From contig NC_044573.1 of the NCBI RefSeq assembly GCF_901933205.1, forward strand, positions 31,927,493 to 31,991,492: a stretch of DNA of 64,000 bases. Reading direction: 5' to 3'. Below, piece after piece: positions 11,081-25,120 of this stretch. Made by a program: the position numbers and the translations under genes. The notes below the pieces were generated by a model, which worked only from the letters and a program-made list of their open reading frames with translations, was not told the origin of the DNA and ran no database searches. The DNA is from Camarhynchus parvulus (Eukaryota; Chordata; Aves; Passeriformes; Thraupidae). Numbering within the stretch: the first letter of the stretch is position 1; every line of letters starts with the position of its first letter.

Positions 11081-12075
11081 GCGCGGGGCCCGCTTCGCTC
11101 CGCCGGCTGCCCCGCTAGCTCCTCAGCCGCCGGCAGGGGAGCCCGGGGGGCGGCGGCCAGCGGGCGCGGGGGGCGGGCGGGGGGCGAGGCGCGATCCCGG
11201 AGCGGCAAGTGAGCGAAGAGGAGCCGGCGGGCGGCGGCGGGAGCGCGGGGACTTCGGGCCGCCGCGCAGTGTGAGTCCCGCTGCCCCCATCCCCACACAC
11301 CCGCCGCGCCGGGGCCGGGGCCGCTGCGGCCCCGCGGGGCGGGCGGAGTTGGCGGCGGGTCCGGCCGGGGGTGGGCGGAGGGGGGGGGGGCAGCGCTCCC
11401 CGGGCGGTGGGACCGGCCGCCCCGGCGACGCTCCCGGTTACTTTTCTTTTGTTGCCGCCGTGACCTGGGGGCGGCTTTTCCTGCGCGCCGGGCAGCTGCT
11501 TCCTTCCCCGCGGGGCGGCTGCCGGCGCGCCCGGCCACGGCCCGGCCGCGGGCGGGGGCGGCGCTGCCCGCCGGACCGGGGCCCCGGACGGGAGTGTCGG
11601 GCCGGGGGGACACACACGGCCCCGGCCAAAAGTTGCCGCCGCCCGGCGGGGCTGGCGGGGCCGGGCCCTCCGGGAACTTGCTGCGCGCCGCCGCCTCCCC
11701 GCCCGTCCCGTCCCGTCCCGGGGGGCGGCGGGCTGTCCCCGCCCGGCGGCGGGCAGGTGACCCGCCCCGCTGGGTACACGCGTGAGTGTCACCGGGGGGG
11801 CCGGCGCGGCTCGGGGCTCCCGCTCGGGCGGGGGGGCCGCTCGGAGCCCGCGGGGCCGGGGACCCGCGTCCTGGCGCCGCCGCGGTCAAAGAGCTCCCGG
11901 GCAGCCCCGGTCCCCCGGGGGAAGCGCGGTGCAGGAGCCGAGCCGAGCGCTCGCAGCAGTGCCCCGGCCAGGGAAGCTGCTCGGCGGCTCTAAAGGAGCC
12001 AGAGTTGGTGCTCGGTGTCACTTGGCGCTGCCTTAAGCGCTGGAACTGAAAGGACCGGCGGCGGAGCGGGGAGCT

Positions 12076-12618
12076 GTGAGGTGGTAAATAGGTCCGGTTA
12101 ATTTCTGCTTTTAAATGAACCCCTGGGCTTAGTAAAACCCCGAGCCGGTGTGGCTTTCTGGGGTAACCCCGTGGCTGGGGTACTCTGTCAGCACGTAAAG
12201 CGGACCTCCAAGTTGAGGCAGAAGTGTTGCTATGCTGCACATACAGTAAAGCCCCATATGTTTAGGATTTTCTTTTTTTTTTTTTCCTCCCTGTTAGAAA
12301 GTTTGAAAAAAAGAGACTTTGAAGTATTTTGTTTATACTAACAGAAGAGAAAAGTTCTCCTAAGAAAAAGCTGGTGGCAGGAGTGTAGAGGAGTAGCATA
12401 TGGCATTAAAAGGAGCACAGCTGGAGGTAGCATTTCCATCTGAACATGATGTCAGAGCAGCTGACAGCCTGCCATCCCTCAGCCTTTTATTCTAACACAC
12501 AGACAGGGAGTTAGTGTGTGCAGATCTGTGTGTGGAGAAGGTATCTCATTCCTCTCTAACATCATCTCCACTTTGCATCTGTCTCTCCTAGTCTGCTTTT
12601 TTTCCACCGATCTAACAG
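12076..12618 (+). other. Intron or leader sequence between CpG island and 5' coding exon
   Basis: This is transitional AT-rich sequence with a T-run near 12271-12285 and no ORF of note. A pyrimidine tract with TTTTTTTCC precedes AACAG at 12614-12618, a plausible acceptor for the small coding exon. A branch-point-like CTCTAAC lies near 12553-12559. Confidence 0.4.
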
Positions 12619-12675
12619 ACCTGGAGCCAGCAAGACTCAGAGGAAAGGACTTAATCAGGTTTATGTGTACTAAAG
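12619..12675 (+). other. ZBTB18: ZBTB18 small 5' exon
   Basis: The 3' end is a strong donor, AAAG|GTAGGA, at 12675/12676. The 5' end is placed after AACAG at 12618 and is less certain; the exon might instead be a first exon starting further upstream. The splice phase to the main exon is right: the final G of this exon joins GT at 14777-14778 to make a glycine codon. Confidence 0.6.
12663..12675 (+). CDS. ZBTB18: ZBTB18 first coding segment (residues MCTK and split Gly)
   Basis: The segment encodes M-C-T-K plus the first base of a split glycine codon, completed by 14777-14778, giving M-C-T-K-G-Y-E-D-S before the internal start M-E-F-P-D. The long human isoform begins M-C-P-K-G-Y-E-D-S, so this is its counterpart with P replaced by T. 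The frame is closed upstream by TGA at 12462-12464, and 12663 is the first in-frame ATG after it, which fixes the start. The context is weak (T at -3 and T at +4), so leaky scanning to the ATG at 14791 is expected. The product is the 531-residue form. Confidence 0.75.
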
Positions 12676-13364
12676 GTAGGAGTAGCAATAGATTAGTACA
12701 GCATATTTCTGTTTTGGTGTGTTGTTTATTGAATTTTAGAAAAAAAAATCACATTACTTTTCTAACCAAGTTTAGAGGTAATATATGAAATTGAGTATTA
12801 AATAGATAAGTGGACTTAGTCAAAAGGCTTGGACTACAGTTGGAGAGTATCAGTTCTTGGGCACATTGTTAGCATTAACTTTCATGCATATTGTGGGAAT
12901 GTCTTGGTTTGGAAGAAGGAGAGAGCAAGTTCATCCTGAATTTCTGAGACCAAAACTGCAATGGATTTAGTGGCAAGCCTAAAGAGAGTTTTGCTTTATG
13001 TTTTTGTCTTACATCTTTTAAATTACTTTACAGGGATTTTAATGAAATATACAAGAGTGTGCGTTTTTACAAAAGGACCTTCCTGGCTAAAATGTGTTTG
13101 TAGGGAAGTCTTTAGTTACATGGTTAAATATCCAGTAGCTCAGAAATGTAGTAGCATACAGCTGTAGTGCTTCTGAAAGATAGAAATCAGCTATGTGTTT
13201 AAAAACTTTTGTACCCGGGAGAATGGCTTGACTGGTTTCCTCTTTTCTTCCTTGCATGTAGCATTTGAAATCTTTTATTTAGTGTAGCAATAATTATTTG
13301 AAGGAGTTTTTGTATTTGCGACTAATTTAGAACTTGTAGATTTGAGCTGCCTGAATTGGCCAGA

Positions 13365-13446
13365 CAGCTGTAATCGCACTCCTCTATTCTTAATCTCTTT
13401 ATCTGGGCAGCAGCTGCCATATGGCCACAGTCAGCTGGATCAGATG
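13365..13446. promoter_or_regulatory. Intronic bHLH E-box cluster
   Basis: Five CANNTG E-boxes lie within 82 bp: CAGCTG at 13365-13370, 13411-13416 and 13432-13437, CATATG at 13418-13423 and CAGATG at 13441-13446. The last continues as CAGATGTT, whose minus strand AACATCTG is also the RP58 core. ZBTB18 is reported as a target of MyoD-type and proneural bHLH factors, so this is a strong candidate for the responsive enhancer. The role is inferred; the motifs are directly visible. Confidence 0.5.
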
Positions 13447-14469
13447 TTTATAAGCTTCCTTCTTCGTCCCTCTCTGTCCTTTCAGCCTCCTAATTTGATC
13501 ACAGCTACCTTGTGAGCTGCCCTCCAATCTTTATTTTTAGCCCTCTTAAGGATTAGGATTGATGTTGGCTGTGGGGCACTTAAAGTGATTGTATTGTAAA
13601 TCTTCATGCTTTACTCTAGCAATGGTATTTTACAGAATATAGTAGGGGTTGTGTTGTAAGTTTTAGTACATCTTGGTTTGCAAGGGATGAGGGTTTTTCA
13701 ATAATATCTGCCAGCCTGGAGAGTCACGATCTGCTTAGATGGTTTGGGAGACCATTGCTATCAATCACAGAAGAATAGATTAACATAGGTTTTTAAAGAT
13801 TTTACTTTCAATTTGATTTTTGACTTCTTTACTTCTTTTTTAAGTTTATTTTGTCTTTATCATCAAGGAAGGCAAATAAAAAACACTTGGGTAAGAACAG
13901 TACTTGGGATACTCTTTCTAAACGTGGACACACGCTCACGTTGAATGGTTGAATGACTTTTTTTTTTTAAAGCTTAGTACTGCAAACTCTGCCTGGTGTG
14001 GGAGGGGAGGGAAATTTCTGTCCTTCTGCACTGGGGAAGTGGTGCTTGTTGGCGTTTTGGTTGTTAGCTTTCTTTTGTATATTCTGCATGTTGGGAAAAA
14101 ATGTTCATGTTCTATTGTACAGTGTGGAAAAGGTTTAAAACCTTAAAAAAACCTGTACTTACTACGAGAAGAAAACCACATGAACTAAATTTGTAGAAAT
14201 GTTCATTTTTGCTGTTGATATAAATTGATACATGTAAATATTTTTTGTCTTTTATGAATGTTAGACTTGGGTATACAGATTAGGGTATTTATTATTTCTT
14301 CATGTACCTCTCCTCTTACTACAATTTGACTTCAAAAAGAAGGTAGATGATCTGGTATGTTTTTTCTGCTGCTTCCGTGATCTCTCAAACTTAGTGTTTA
14401 AAAAAAATTTTTTTTTTGGAGGGAGGGGGCTTTGCCCTCCTAGGGATTCAATCTGGAGGAAGTTCTCTT

Positions 14470-14492
14470 AAAAAAAAAAAAAAAAAAAAAAA
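14470..14492 (+). repeat. A23 homopolymer in the ZBTB18 intron
   Basis: An uninterrupted run of 23 A lies about 285 bp before the main coding exon. No retroelement body precedes it, so it is not clearly a retroposon tail. It is likely length-variable. Confidence 0.95.
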
Positions 14493-14751
14493 CTGTTGAA
14501 CAGATTTTATGAACAGCAGTGATACTTCTAAAAAAATTGCAGATGTACCTATGCTCTCACTAGACCAGCTTATTTACCACAGAAAGGAAATCCTAACTGT
14601 AGTGGTCAGTCGGGGAAAGAGTTGCCATCGTACATTTGTGTTAAATAATCTTTGCGTGGTGTCAGTACCAGAATTTCGGCAATACAAATACCGGGTTTTT
14701 AGAGTGGAATTACTTGGATTTATAAGTTCCGTGATTCTGACCTACATTTAA

Positions 14752-16359
<1,608 letters not shown>

Positions 16360-18403
16360 AATTTTTATATATATAAATAATATATATATAAATCTATATA
16401 GTTGTGGTACAGTCTAAAAGCAATCTTGTTTCCTTGAACTGAAAGTTTGGCTATTAGCTTGTTTTTGCACTTTAAGGCAGCATGAATATTTCACTAATTT
16501 AGCACTCCAGTAAAAATGAATTGTAGAGGTAATCCGACAAAGTAACTAATTGCGGAGCGTATTTTCCCCCCTTTTCGGAATAGAAGCCAGCGGATACTTT
16601 ACTTCTAAGGAATCTCCAATTCAAAAAATTTGGACGTGGCTTTATTCTCCCCAAAACACTGCGTTCTTTTAAACTCTTGATCTTTTTCCCCTCTTAAAAT
16701 CTGAATGTAGAAATCCTCTCCCAATTTTGTCAGTTCCTTTACATTTCTATAATTGCATGAGTCCTTTCTAGCTGTTGGAAACCTGAATGCTTTTAGACCC
16801 AAATGGAAAATTTCTGAAATGCTGGATTATCTATTTTTAAACAAGCGGTTGACTTAAAACTTATTATGGCAACTTCTGGATTTCTGACAGTTCCCACTGG
16901 AAAAAAACCACAAAAAAAACCAACACAAAAACATAAAACAAAAACCCTGAGAGTACACTGGGATCACTGGGACTCTGTCTTACGTGAAGGTTTGCTTGGG
17001 ATGAAAAAGGATATTGCAGCTTCAGCAGTGATGAACTGTGTGTTTAAAAAATGTGAATTACTGTTATTGTATACTGTAATTGATTACATGGGCCGGGGGG
17101 AGGTATCAAAGAACTTGGCAGGTTGTGTTGATGCTCTTAGTTGAGTCTTGAAAAGTAAATATTAACGCTACAGAAATGCATGATTTTCAGTATATTTTTG
17201 TCTTTGTTTGCATTGTATAACTTTAACGAGTGAGTTGAAAATTATTTAATTTCCTTAGGAAAAAAACCTGACACCGTTGAAAATGCCAGTGTTATAAAGA
17301 CGAGAAATGCACTGTTTTTATTTTATCTAATTTAAAATTACTTTCCCACTGTCTTTAAGTTTGAGAAGAACTTAAGCTACGAGTTGCCGATCTAGCTACG
17401 TTAACAAGGAGAAAAAAATTGAATGTTTACAACCAGGCTTCGAGATTTGCATGTGCGGTGTGCATTTACTAACCCCAGACCCCTTCTAATTGCACAGACC
17501 CCACGCCAGCTCCAACTGAGGTGCGTCCATTTCCCCAGATGAGCATTTGTAGGATTCCTGCTGCACCACTCCACCACAATAGGTCGTTCTTTTTTTTTCC
17601 CCCCCGTTGAAAAGAGGCTGTGGACTGAAAAAAAAAAGCAAAAAAAGCCCCGGGCTGAAAGGCCTGGGCAGGCCTGAGTGACAGGGGGGGCCGGGGGGGC
17701 CGGGGAAGGACTATGCGTATCCAAGCAGCAGAGACTGCAGCCTGACGTGTGGTTTTAATGACCAACACGCAGGTCAAAAGCATTTTGCACAGTGTTTGTT
17801 TTCCTGTCTTGCACTTACAAATAAGGTCTATGGGAGTAGCATGGAAAACGTTTGCTGTTTTTTCTTTTTTTTTTTTCCTTTTTTTTTTTCTCTGCTTTTG
17901 TTTAAAATTTGATCGCCTTAACTACTGTAAACATAGCCTATTTTTGTGCTTAAGATACTGAATGGAAAACTCCATTGTGTATTGCTGGACTGTTTTGGAA
18001 ATATTTGGTCAAATGTGTGTTAATTTGGCTGTAATGGCATTTAAAACAAAAAAAAAGCTGTGAAAATGGCCTTGGAGCGTTATCTTTAGTTACTTGAATA
18101 GTTTCTAGGTTTAAAACTACATTCTTTTCTTAAGTTAGAAAAGACAATCAGTGTCTGAGGAAAATGGACTTTCTCTTGGATTTTTTTGTGGTCCTCGTGA
18201 GTGATTGCTTTTTTCCTTTCCTTAGTTTCACATTCTTCTTTTGTTCTAAAACTTAGACTGACATCTAGCTTTGACAATCATAGTATGTTTTATTTTCCTG
18301 AGGAGGGAATAACTTATAATGCTGTTTAGTTTTGTACTATTGGTGTGTTGGTGAATTTTTAAACTGTGTGCTAACTGCAATAAATTATATGAACTGAGAA
18401 ATC
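16360..18403 (+). other. ZBTB18: ZBTB18 3' UTR
   Basis: About 2 kb of AT-rich sequence follows the stop codon and ends shortly after the AATAAA at 18379-18384. It begins with an A/U-only stretch of TATATA and TAAATAATA words at 16361-16401. Candidate microRNA matches are GCACTTTA at 16467-16474 (miR-17 family seed) and TGTTTACA at 17424-17431 (miR-30 seed). A G-rich tract (G7-CC-G7-CC-G4) lies at 17684-17705, and long U-runs lie at 17859-17890. Alternative downstream polyadenylation, for example the AATAAA near 19017, cannot be excluded. Confidence 0.75.
18379..18384 (+). terminator. ZBTB18 polyadenylation signal
   Basis: A canonical AATAAA lies about 2.0 kb after the stop codon. It is followed within 25-40 nt by a U-rich element (TTGTCTTTTTTCCC), the normal downstream element. 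Cleavage is expected near 18400. Confidence 0.75.
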
Positions 18404-21400
18404 AATTCCCTTGTCTTTTTTCCCTCTTTTAAATTATAGTTATGGAGTATTTTTTATATTGTGTAACTTTATTACTTTTGTACAGACTTCTATTGCTAAC
18501 TGTGTATGGAATATGTTTTCAGTATGCTTTTGGGCACTTTGTTGCTACCATGCATATTTACATCTCACTTAACATTTTAAAAAATTAAATGCTTGTGTTT
18601 TGAAAGCATTTCTCTGTGTGCAGCTCTTGATCATTCTGTAGAGGTATTTTTTAATAATTATTATTTTTTTCTTCCCCAAAGACTTTTGCAGAAGCAATCT
18701 ATTGAATTCCAGAAATTTTACTGCCATGCAAATATCTGTGCAGGCACACAATTCCCTTTGTAGGCTTAATTTCACTCCAAGGAGCTCTCTTGGGCTCACT
18801 CTCTTGATATATCAGTCTCTATGAGAACAGTAGAGCAGAAGGCAACAACTTAATCTGAAGCATTGGCCGGGTGCTGACTGGCTGTCAGTGTTACAGTAGG
18901 CAGTCAAAATGTCCAAACTACTGGTAACGCATCAAAGCTGTCTGGACTACAGAGGAAAATAGAAATAATCCTAAATCTTTTGGGTATTTCTCTTACAGAC
19001 TAAATGCTTCTCTAAAAATAAAAAAATACAAGCTTAGCTAAGCCATTGAAAAAGACCTGGTGTAGATGCTTGTTGCAGGATATACCCAGAATTCTTGTTT
19101 TAAGCTGCTCTATCCTAGGAACGAGACCAGCGCTGTGGAGCCCAATGGGAATATGAAAGTGGAGCTAAATTAGAAGGCTGGAACAGAGACAGCAGGGCAA
19201 ATTTGATGGGGGGAAAAATACCTTAATTTAAACATTTCATTACACTTATCATCTGCCTAGGTACAACTCAAGTTGTGCAGTGACCAAGTGAATCTTGGTG
19301 CCTAAGCCATTCTTATCTTCCTACATCGGCTGTAATGTGCATGTAGCCAAAATTATCTTTTTCGCTGTTTTATTGTTTATAACAAATTTCAATCACCCTT
19401 TGCTGTGTTTGCAGTGTGGGTTTTTTGTGTTATTAAGAAATATTTTGAAAACATTTTCTTCCGTCAATTAGCATCTCCAGTCTCATAGAATTCTCTGTTT
19501 TCTAGCAGCAGACCTTTTCTGTAGGCTTTCAGAAGGTAGAATATTATGTGTAGTTAAGATGGGTTTAAGTATCGTCAAGACTGAAAGACGGCTAATATTG
19601 CAGTACTGAAATCTGTGCAGCTGATGAGCTTTGGCTGTGGCTCCAGGCAGATTCACCATTTGTTCTCCAACATTAAGATTTTCAAGGATTGTAGATTCCC
19701 AAATAAAACTAGACTTAGAAGGAGTCTTTCTTCAGAAGGGAACGGAAAACATAACTTAGCTGTTAGTGACAAAATAATTGAAAATATTCTTTATACTTTG
19801 GTTTATCTAGAGATGGTTTGTACGTGTGTAGCACACACTTGTGGCCGTCCAAGTGTTTCTTCAATGAAAAGATGAAACGTACTCCTGTGTATTGCTTCTC
19901 TCCACAGCGTTTAATGTACTGACTTACCTAAATAGCTGTAGCATTTTTCTTCTTTCTTTTTTTTTTAATACAGTCCCTAGATCATGAAGCATGAATAAGC
20001 ATTTTATTGGCTTGAGGTTATTGTGGTAACAAAATCCTCACCATTGGTGTTGCCATGATGGTTGAAGGCAAGGTGCGGGAATGGGAGCTGCGCTCTAATC
20101 TTCACGGGTTCAGACAACTTTCTCTGACCGGTGATAGTCATCACTTTTTAACTGTGAGTACTTCTAGACTGACTCACAGGGAAAATACTAAATATATAAT
20201 TCGGCTATTTTTTAAAAATCACTGTCCATAGCAGCTTAATATTCATTTAGTTATGAGTGTTTGCTCTAAACTGAAGCTTAGGGGTTTGGTGGGACAGGGA
20301 CTTTTGAACAAGGCACTGCGTTCTGCAGACCATCTACTTACTGACATCTGTGTATTAGGTGCAATTTGAAAAACTTGGTAGGAGTTTAAAACAAAACTTT
20401 CTGGCCAAGGAAGGGAAGGGCTCCTCATTGTTTTTCCTGCTCTCCTGCCTTAGGGTAAAAATGAGCGCCAAACAATCGCATGTACTTCTGTTGACCCTAA
20501 ATGAAGCCAGTATACTCCCTCAAAACTTGCAATGCCTTGTTGGAAGCCTCAGTAAAATTTTAAAATTAATTTGCAAAACTGCAGATTCCCTTTTGCCCCA
20601 TGCTGGCTCACCTGCTCGGGCAGGACACTGTTGTTCTCTCTCCCTGTGACAGCATAACTCTGCTTTCCTTCTACAGATAATAGAGCAAGTGATTTGGCAG
20701 TGGACTGGATGCCTCCTGCCTCCCCCAGCTGAATCTGCAATAATCAATTGCTCTAACTTTTTTATTGATTCCTAATAAGCATAAAAAAACTTCAAAAATA
20801 CATTTTTCTAGCCTACTCAAAAATGAAACTCTGAGCCCACTGTTTCATGATCAGCAAAGCTGTAGCAATTTGTAGCTGAGGCAAACTTGGAAGGGGAGAA
20901 AATTTCTACCTGCTCCCTCCCTTCTCTTTGAAGCAATGCAAATTCCTTCAGAATGAAGGTAAAATATGTTTCAATCCTGCAAAAAATACCCTAAATTTAG
21001 GAAACTGGTGATAAAATGTTGTCATATAATTCTCTGTGGCCAGATTCTCAAATTTATACATTATTAACACTCTTTGTCCATGTGATTTCCAAACTGAAAT
21101 ATATCCAGAGTATGGGTTTTTACTAAAGAAATCTAACCAAAGCATTAAGATTTTCTTACTGGCACAGTAAATGTGACTTTTAACAGAATTGTGTTATATT
21201 TTTAAAGGGAGGAAAAAACAATGCATAAATCTTTTGGGCTCTTCAAAAATATTCTGCTTCAGGAGTCCTGTGAAAATTTTGTAACTCTTCATTCAGATTT
21301 TAATTGTGTCATTAAATGTAGTGATTTTGGTAGTAAAAAAATATTTTCTAGATGGTAAGAGAGGAGCTGATCCTTTATTTGTATGAGTGTTTTTGAACCG

Positions 21401-24050
21401 AAGATGGAAAGATTCCCTTTTGCTGGCAAATGTGGACAAACAGAAGAGTCCTGCTTCTTGAAATCTACAGTCAGTGGCTCCTGCTAGCATGATAAAATCC
21501 AGCTAAACCTGTGAATGGGTCTTACCAAAGATAAATGGTCCTTTTTGGAAAGGTTATCCATTTTGTTCTCGTAGGCTAAAAAGGAAGTATTACTTTCAAT
21601 CAATTGTCAAAGTGAAATGCTCTTGGTGCAAATAATTGTCAGCTTACGCAGCGCTGCCGGAGCAGGAGAGGGGTGAGCCTTCTGCACAGCCAGGCAGCAG
21701 GAAAACCAAAGGTCCTACAGGCTGAACTGTGGCAGGGATGGCAAATGCTGCAGAGGTTTCCAGTAACAGAGATGTTTGGGGAAAAAAAAGCCAACCAAAA
21801 TATATTTCTTGTTTTCAAAAATAATCCATGTTTGAGCTGGAATATTTCTCTTACATTGGACCTTCTTGGGTTAGTCAATTTTTCTCGCTAACTGAACTCG
21901 TTTAAGTTGTCTGCTTATTATCCTCAGGTTCATTTTGCTTTAATTCAGTTTCTTGCTTTCAGGCTTGTTTTCCTTAGAAGACAGTTGTTCCGCTAATACA
22001 TCGTCCTCTTCATGCAGAATGGACACAGTTTTCATTCTTGATAACTCCTTAACATCAGCCATTCATGGCAGGGGGACACAAGTCCTCAATCCTGTGTAAA
22101 ATTGTCCCTCACTGGTTCAGACTTCATGCCTCTCCTGTACTGCAGCTGTTATTGGGGGGCCAAATTTTCTTTTCTTTTTGAGACATTACAGCCTGGCTTT
22201 CACAAGGTTTTACTTGGGGCTGCAAAGGAGAAGGAAGGTATGCAGTCTAACCTCGGAACTGAAAGTAATGTGTGATTGGGTGCTTTAGGGATTTCAGGAA
22301 ACAAGTAAATGTTTGAATGCAAAATACAGCTGGTGAATATTTTTTTAGGACATTTTAATGTGCACTGTTCTTAAACTCACTGTTGTGCTTTAAAATGCAT
22401 ACTGGATATGAACATATGTGTGTGCATGTGAGGAAGTAGTTAAAAATATCTTGCTAATTTTTATCTAGGTGTGCATCAAAATCATAGCCTGAGTAATTCC
22501 TTAAAGATCTTTAGAAGATGTGTTTAGCGTTCATACATAGCAGCCAACACAATGGGGTCTTGTGCAACCTTGCTTGTGATTCCTGCAGTTATCAGTGCTA
22601 ATCTGAGCACCAAGAAGGATTTTTTTATGCCACGTCCAGAACATGCCAGATAGGGATTTACACAGCATATCCCCAGCCATAACAACCTAGTGCATGAAAC
22701 CCAGCTTTAAATTAGTAAAATATTTAAAGAGCAAGTTACATGTACATCATGACTTCCGAAAGGATTTAGCTGGTAAAGCAATATGTTACTGCCTCAGTAC
22801 TACAGGAGGTATATTAAAAGGCTTAACTGTCTCAAAACAGCTCCACGGCATGGTATACACTGTATCTGGATGTAAATCTAGATAGGGATTTAAATATTTC
22901 TTTCACAACCTTCCCAAAATACAGTTTTGTTAAGTCTTATTTATATCTATTAAGAAAATAAAAACTAGTCTTGATGCTTTTATGTGCTTTTGTCAAATAG
23001 TCTTCAATTTTAGCATTAAAGCTACTTTTTTTAAACTTTTGGATGTGTTCCCAATATACATTTTACAAATTTTTTTTGCCATTTTAAAAATGTACTTTAT
23101 CTATAAATAAAACTCCTTGAAACTGATAGAGGTTTATCATATGAGATATAATTTATTTTCAACTACATTTGCCATGTATTCACACTTAGTGAGGATTCAT
23201 GTTGAGATAATTTTGGAAATTCATACCAAGATAAAAAATATAGTTAAAGTCTTAATGAAACATATTCTGTCTTCATAGGCTGTAGCTACCAGGTCTTAAT
23301 TTTCTGTAGCTTATTCTCTCTTTTTAAAGTTGTTTGACTGGCACCATATATCCAAAATATGATTTCTGTTCATAGATGATTTTCAGGCTTAAATACATGA
23401 CAGCTTGAAAACACTATAAATACCAGTATTTCGTTATTTTCAAATGACTGAGTGACTTTTAAGAAAAAAATCTGTGGTTTAACAAGCTGAGACTAACTAG
23501 GCAATTCTTAATTTTTGGAGAAAGGAAGAGTTGTTCATCTCTGTATTAATTATGAGGATATAATTTAATGAACACAGGAACACTAGGCTCTCTGTTGACA
23601 GACAGACCAACATACCTCTGTAAGTGTTGAATAACTCGTTGCAACATACTTCCGAGGTTTTCTCAAGACTGCTTACTCAATACTTAAAAGGAAAGGCTCC
23701 TGAAGCACAAGATTAACCCAAAGTTGTGTTTTGCCCAATTTATCCTGATAAACATAAATTATTTTATTTTTTGTTAATGATTGGAAAAGTCTCACAAAAA
23801 CAAAACTTTAAAAAAAGTGAGGAAACAAATTGTATATAGCAGTATTTCACTCAGGAAATTTGTTATTCTTAGGCTAAATTTGGATCAAGAAACCCATGCA
23901 TTTTAAAATCTCACTGAAGAAACCTCTTATGCCCGTAGCCATAAAAGTAGTTTAAAATGAGACTAGATCAAGCTTTTTTCTTTTTCTTTTTTTTTCTTTA
24001 AGACTGCTAATTTTAGTGTGCTCCATTATTCCCTCTAATCTATAACATGA
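18404..24050. other. Downstream intergenic DNA without a supported gene
   Basis: This is AT-rich unique sequence. No frame resembles a known protein. POU octamers occur at 18726-18733 and 20936-20943. Further AATAAA words (near 19017 and 23105) could mark rare extended ZBTB18 3' ends. I see no recognisable transposon here. Confidence 0.55.
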
Positions 24051-24054
24051 AGTT

Positions 24055-24375
24055 TGCAGTGTGAAAGCAAAGGTGGGATTCCTGCTGAGCAGAGAACGTA
24101 CAGCAGAGCCGTGTTCACCTTGCAGCCTGAGGCTGTTGTGTCGGGGCGAGGGCATGAGGCAGACACTGGGGTCGTTTGTGGGGCCGAGCCAGACGGTTCC
24201 CTGCTCCCGCCAGCAGGATGGCCAGGGGTCAGCAGCTTGTGGCAAACAGCACCTTCATCCCCAAACACCAGCAGGTTTGTGGGCACGCTTCTGCCAGAGG
24301 GATCGAAAATGCCTGAAGCGTTGCTTCTGGGAAGACGCTGGATAACGCGGATTCAAACAAGGCATTAAAGGAACT
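24055..24375. other. GC-richer pocket with clustered CpGs
   Basis: A sharp local rise in GC and CpG content inside AT-rich DNA. Open frames on both strands, up to about 104 codons, are the expected by-product of composition and match nothing I recognise. It could be a hypomethylated enhancer or part of a non-coding transcript. No function can be assigned. Confidence 0.3.
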
Positions 24376-25120
24376 GTGCTCACGCTTTCTCAGCAGAGAA
24401 TGGAGATGGGAGCACTCCCTGCCTGCCGTGGGCCTGTGGATGTGCAATTCTCAGAAGTACTTGATGGTATAATCTGATTTTAAAGGGTTGTACTCTGAAC
24501 TAGGAATGCTGCTGGATGCTCTGGAGCTGGATACCTGGGTGCAGTACTGCAATGCTATTTAAAGAGAAGTATGACAAATGTGAGGGTCTGGTCTCCCAAC
24601 CCTTCTTCATGGAATGTAAGCCTGAGGGCAAGTGAAGGTGTTAAGATTTGGGACCTACCTGGCTGTGAGCTTCATATGAGTCACCTTCAAGACAGTGAGT
24701 AGATGACTAGCACTCGTCCTAATGTTAGCCTTCTATTTTAGGTTGATGCTCTTCAGATTCAGGGCTCCCCCACATGAAAGCATGACCATTTAGTGGCTTA
24801 GGATTTTTTTTATCAAGAGCCTTTGATAGGTCCTACAGTTGTTCATAGCCGAGCCTGATCCTTTCAGCCCCAAACTGCCTGCATTAATGGCAGGCAAAAT
24901 TTCACTTTTGGAAATACCCAGCTACTTTGGCTAGCTGTTGTTAACTCCAGAGCAGGGTAGGAATATGTCTGGGGCAGGAAAAAATTATTTACAAAAACAT
25001 CCATTTACCATGTATTGCTAAAATTTAATATTGATGCTTACCTTTTGAAACAACCTCATCTCCTTTTATTTAGAGGAAGGAAGATGAGCTTGTGCTTTGG
25101 ACTGTGGTGAGAAGAGAGGC

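Larger units (their letters stand above)
10907..11270 (+). other. ZBTB18: Candidate ZBTB18 non-coding first exon (5' UTR)
   Basis: The start is placed at the second GTCAGTCAG word, which contains an initiator-like TCAGTC. The 3' edge is placed at a donor-like AGT|GTGAGT at 11270/11271. Alternative donors exist at CAA|GTGAGC (about 11209/11210), CAG|GTGACC (near 11756) and CGC|GTGAGT (near 11781), so the exon end is not settled. Mammalian ZBTB18 also has a non-coding first exon. The segment carries an RP58-type site and a four-codon upstream ORF. Confidence 0.4.
10510..12075 (+). promoter_or_regulatory. ZBTB18: CpG-island promoter of ZBTB18
   Basis: About 1.5 kb of very GC-rich, CpG-dense sequence contrasts sharply with the AT-rich flanks and lies upstream of the ZBTB18 coding exons. 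No TATA box is placed usefully. CCAAT elements occur at 10786-10790 (inverted) and 10823-10827, followed by duplicated GTCAGTCAG words at 10846-10854 and 10907-10915. Transcription most likely starts around 10.85-10.95 kb. Such islands are normally unmethylated and drive developmental regulators. Long frames on both strands here are GC artefacts. Confidence 0.9.

Noticed and set aside
10394..11118. Plus-strand frames of 228 and 208 codons in the CpG island
   Set aside because: Same composition artefact. They include the (GCC)n polyalanine run and have no recognisable domain.
10912..12240. A 442-codon open frame on the minus strand across the CpG island
   Set aside because: The peptide is almost entirely Arg, Pro, Gly and Ala, as expected when stop codons are rare in GC-rich DNA. 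Other frames on both strands are also open, and it overlaps the ZBTB18 promoter.
12516..12662. N-terminal extension of the MCTK exon from a GTG at 12516
   Set aside because: There is no ATG between the in-frame stop at 12462 and 12663, and the known long isoform begins at the MC(P/T)K methionine.
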